A stretch of DNA of 6,895 bases from contig JALGZO010000718.1 of assembly GCA_025774865.1 (NCBI GenBank), positions 1 to 6,895 of the forward strand. The letters are read 5' to 3'. Source of the DNA: a bacterium. GTDB taxonomy: Bacteria > ARS69. Positions 4,778-6,895 of this stretch are shown here, piece after piece (the first letter of the stretch is position 1; every line of letters starts with the position of its first letter). Both the position numbers and the translations under genes were made by a program. Below the pieces are notes generated by a model, which was not told the DNA's origin, ran no database searches, and was given only the letters and a program-made list of their open reading frames with translations.

Positions 4778-5262
4778 TCGAAATGGCAGTGTCGCACCTC
4801 GCAATCGACGAGCGCACGCGAACCCCCGTCGTTCTTCTCAAGGAGAAAGACGGGACGCGCATGCTGCCGATCTGGATCGGCCCCTCCGAGGCGAGCTCCA
4901 TCGCGATCGAGCTCACGGGTCGGAAGTTCCAACGTCCTCTCACGCACGATCTCCTCAAGACGGTCATCGACGGGTTGAACGCGACCGTCCCGAAGATCGC
5001 AATCACCGAGCTTCGGGAGAAGACCTACTACGCGAAGGTCTTCCTGGAGCGTAACAACGAGGTCCTGACGATTGACGCTCGGCCGTCCGATTGCATCGCG
5101 TTGGCGCTCCGTACCCGCTCCCCGATCTTCGTGAAAGAAGAGCTTCTGCGCGAAGAGGACGGGGTGGACGAGCATTCCGACCGCTCCATGGAGGAGCTCC
5201 AGCGGCAGCTCGAGGACATGGATCCGGACGAGTTCGGGAAGCTCTGGTCCGGGGGGAGCTAG
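4774..5262 (+). CDS. Bifunctional nuclease family protein (DUF151/BFN)
   Basis: 162-residue member of the DUF151 family. Some plant members have reported DNase/RNase activity; bacterial roles are mostly unknown. The diagnostic blocks are present: MLPIWIGPSEASSIAIEL (30-47), RPLTHDLLKTVI (54-65), ITELREKTYYAKVFLE (77-92) and IDARPSDCIALALRTRSPIFV (100-120). The acidic C-terminus SMEELQRQLEDMDPDEFGKLW is helix-like and no UVR motif is attached. Start GTG 4774 overlaps the previous stop as GTGA and has a perfect AGGAGG, so it is probably co-translated with the lipoprotein gene. A physiological nuclease role cannot be shown from this sequence. Confidence 0.92.
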   Translation: MIEMAVSHLAIDERTRTPVVLLKEKDGTRMLPIWIGPSEASSIAIELTGRKFQRPLTHDLLKTVIDGLNATVPKIAITELREKTYYAKVFLERNNEVLTIDARPSDCIALALRTRSPIFVKEELLREEDGVDEHSDRSMEELQRQLEDMDPDEFGKLWSGGS

Positions 5263-5305
5263 AGACGGCTCTGCTCGGGCGGGGAATGCCTCAGGGAGCG
5301 GTCTC
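5262..5305 (+). other. Weak inverted repeat after the DUF151 gene
   Basis: GAGAC (5262-5266) pairs with GTCTC (5301-5305) and, after one G/G mismatch, GCTC (5268-5271) with GAGC (5296-5299); the loop is 24 nt. There is no T-run. It might mark a boundary in the 115-nt gap (5263-5377), but the evidence is thin. No convincing promoter was seen in that gap, so the next gene may still be co-transcribed. Confidence 0.2.
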
Positions 5306-5377
5306 CAACTGCCGATGCTACGTGACGAAGTCCGTTCTCCGGCGACCTCCACGTTGCGTGCCCCGGATGGTGGGTGG

Positions 5378-6895
5378 ATGGGATTCAGTGTGTCCAGTCC
5401 TCGGTCGACTCGATCGGAGCCCGCGCCGCGGTGTCCCCGCCGTCGCGGCCTCCTCGTCGGGCTCATCGCGCTCTTTGCCGGCTGCGCGGGCCCGGCTCCG
5501 GTCCCACCACCACCGATGCTTCCGCCCGAACCCGTGGTGGCGCAGCCGCGTGAAGAAGAGTCCGTGCTCGAAGAGCTCCAGCGGCTCGACGACTCGGAAG
5601 GGCTCGAGCTCACGACGTACCGGATCGAGCTGGCCCTCCAGCAAGCGGAGGATCCCACCGAAGTTGCGGCACTGAGGGTTCTCCTCGCGGAGACGCTCGA
5701 GAAGCGGGGTCGACCCGAAGAGGCCATGATCGCGTACTGCACGCTGTCGAGCTCGTCGCCCGACCCGGAGTTCCAGGCGCGCGCGTGGGACGGCGTTGCG
5801 CGAATTCGTGCGGCCGAGGGGGACGATGCCGGGGCGGTGCGGGCCCAAATGCGGGCTTGGGAGCTTGCCCCGTCGAGTGAGCGTCACGGTCGCACGGAGG
5901 ATCTTCGCCAAGCGCTGGCGGCGCTGCCCGCCGCCGAGCTCCGTTCTCTCTCGCGAGAGACCTTCGATCTCGGCGCGGTCGATCAGGTCGAAGCGGAGCT
6001 GTCGGCGCGCGGTGATCCGGGCACCCGCCCCGACGACGCGTTCGCAGTGGCGGTGCTGGCGCCGTTCACCGGCCGGTTCGAGAAGTTCGGCAACGCGTTC
6101 CTGCTCGGCGTGCAGATCGCTCTGGAAGAGCGCGACCGCTCCGAGCCGGACTCCGGCGCTGCGACGCCCGAGGACCGAGTCCCCGTTCGCCTCTCCTCGC
6201 GCGATACGGGAGGCGATGTTCTGGCCGCCACGAAGCTCGCGCGCGAGGTCGTTCTGGAAGACGGTGTGCTCACGATCCTCGGCCCCTTGCTGAGCGTGAC
6301 GAGCATCGGAGCGGGATCCGTCGCCCAAGCGTATGGGGTTCCGCTGGTCGCGCCGACCGCGACCGATCCGGGTGTGCCGGAGATCGGACGGTTCGTGCTC
6401 ACACTGCAGCCGTCCGCCCGCGAGCTGACAGAACCGCTCGCGGACTTCTCCGTCAACGAGCTGGGTAACGTGCGGCACGGCATCCTCGTTCCGCGGGAGG
6501 CGTTCGCCGAGGAGCTCGAGCGAGAGTTCCGACAGGCGGTCGAGGCGCGCGGGGCCCAGGCCGTGATCACCGTCTCGTACGAGCCCGATCAAACGGACTT
6601 TCGTCATCTGCTCGAGCGCCTCGACGAAGCCGCGGTGGACGCCGTCTACGCACCGGGCGCGGCCGCCCATCTCGAGAAGCTCGCTCCCCAGCTCGACTTC
6701 TACGAGTTTGGCACGCGGATTCTCGGACACGGCGGGTGGTTGAGCCCTCGCGTGTTGGATGCCGGGAACCTCGCGCTCCAGGGTGGGATCTTCACCGTGA
6801 CCCCGGCGGAACACCCGGAGTCCGAGTTCACGGCGCGGCTGCGGACCGAAGTTTGGCGTCGCTCGGGCGAGGAAGTCTCGCGATTCCACGTTCAC
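5378..6895 (+). CDS. Lipoprotein with TPR-like region and type 1 periplasmic-binding domain (LpoA-like), 3' truncated
   Basis: Open reading frame of 506 codons running off the right edge. From ATG 5378, a basic region (PRRRG) and hydrophobic GLLVGLIALF lead to lipobox F-A-G-C with C36. A proline-rich linker (PAPVPPPPMLPPEP) follows. Residues 55-215 are Ala/Glu/Leu-rich paired helices of TPR type (LRVLLAETLEKRGRPEEAMIA). From F222 a type 1 periplasmic-binding fold begins (FAVAVLAPFTGRFEKFGNAF, LLGVQIALEE), with DGVLTILGPLLSVTSIGAG and AYGVPLVAPTATDPG, then a second lobe (HGILVPREAFAEELEREF, DAVYAPGAAAHLEKLAPQL). TPR plus this fold on a lipoprotein resembles LpoA-type penicillin-binding-protein activators. 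An amino-acid ABC-transporter binding protein is the alternative. The start is uncertain: GTG 5390 and ATG 5315 are also in frame and none has a good Shine-Dalgarno. Confidence 0.77.
   Translation, partial: MGFSVSSPRSTRSEPAPRCPRRRGLLVGLIALFAGCAGPAPVPPPPMLPPEPVVAQPREEESVLEELQRLDDSEGLELTTYRIELALQQAEDPTEVAALRVLLAETLEKRGRPEEAMIAYCTLSSSSPDPEFQARAWDGVARIRAAEGDDAGAVRAQMRAWELAPSSERHGRTEDLRQALAALPAAELRSLSRETFDLGAVDQVEAELSARGDPGTRPDDAFAVAVLAPFTGRFEKFGNAFLLGVQIALEERDRSEPDSGAATPEDRVPVRLSSRDTGGDVLAATKLAREVVLEDGVLTILGPLLSVTSIGAGSVAQAYGVPLVAPTATDPGVPEIGRFVLTLQPSARELTEPLADFSVNELGNVRHGILVPREAFAEELEREFRQAVEARGAQAVITVSYEPDQTDFRHLLERLDEAAVDAVYAPGAAAHLEKLAPQLDFYEFGTRILGHGGWLSPRVLDAGNLALQGGIFTVTPAEHPESEFTARLRTEVWRRSGEEVSRFHVH

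Noticed and set aside
4558-5742. Minus-strand open frame of 394 codons spanning the DUF151 gene
   Set aside because: It crosses two well-supported + strand genes and their boundary, with low-complexity Ser/Arg-rich sequence.
5318-6895. Very long open frame on the minus strand (525 codons)
   Set aside because: It is antisense to the lipoprotein gene, is Arg/Gly-rich with no recognisable domain, and is explained by GC-rich third codon positions. The + strand frame shows a lipobox and a periplasmic-binding fold.

Overview
This is a GC-rich bacterial chromosome segment. Its core is a conserved ribosomal-protein operon, all on the + strand: rpsF (bS6), ssb, rpsR (bS18), a DUF2232/YybS-type membrane protein, and rplI (bL9). 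It continues into a SurA/parvulin-like lipoprotein, a DUF151 bifunctional-nuclease-family protein, and the first ~500 codons of a large TPR plus periplasmic-binding-protein lipoprotein that runs off the right edge. Two lipoproteins with clear lipoboxes imply a diderm cell envelope. High GC, a zinc-less bS18 with a GTSAxHQR motif, and acidic tails on bS6 and bL9 would suit a Gemmatimonadota/Eisenbacteria/FCB-type or deltaproteobacterial-type lineage. I cannot fix the phylum from sequence alone.

Layout. Positions 1-480 contain no gene I can support. They are very GC-rich and packed with inverted and direct repeats: a 23-pair long-range stem (64-87 with 174-196), nested ACTCCCG hairpins (204-232), a strong 48-nt hairpin (342-389), two tandem 31-bp palindromic units (403-433, 441-471) and an inverted copy of that unit (300-330). 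A good sigma70-type promoter (TTGACC, 17 bp, TAGACT; 483-511) follows. A ~70-nt leader with a 7-bp hairpin and a GAGA-tetraloop hairpin over the Shine-Dalgarno then leads to rpsF at 588. This leader is a candidate site for S6:S18 autoregulation.

Genes are tightly packed from 588 to 5262. rpsF/ssb overlap by 8 nt and the parvulin-like gene/DUF151 gene overlap by 4 nt, so both pairs are probably translationally coupled. The ssb-rpsR gap holds a perfect hairpin. The DUF2232 gene carries an apparent single-base frameshift near 2616: the conserved C-terminal helix and DTWFDFRR motif are in another frame, ending at 2768. After the DUF151 gene there is a 115-nt gap with at most a weak hairpin, then the last, truncated gene.

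The operon joins translation (bS6, bS18, bL9), DNA replication/repair (SSB), a membrane protein of unknown role, and envelope biogenesis (parvulin-like lipoprotein, LpoA-like lipoprotein). The most notable points are the dense structured noncoding region, the candidate autoregulatory leader, the frameshift in the DUF2232 gene, the acidic ribosomal-protein tails, and a parvulin-like protein that has lost the expected active-site histidines.
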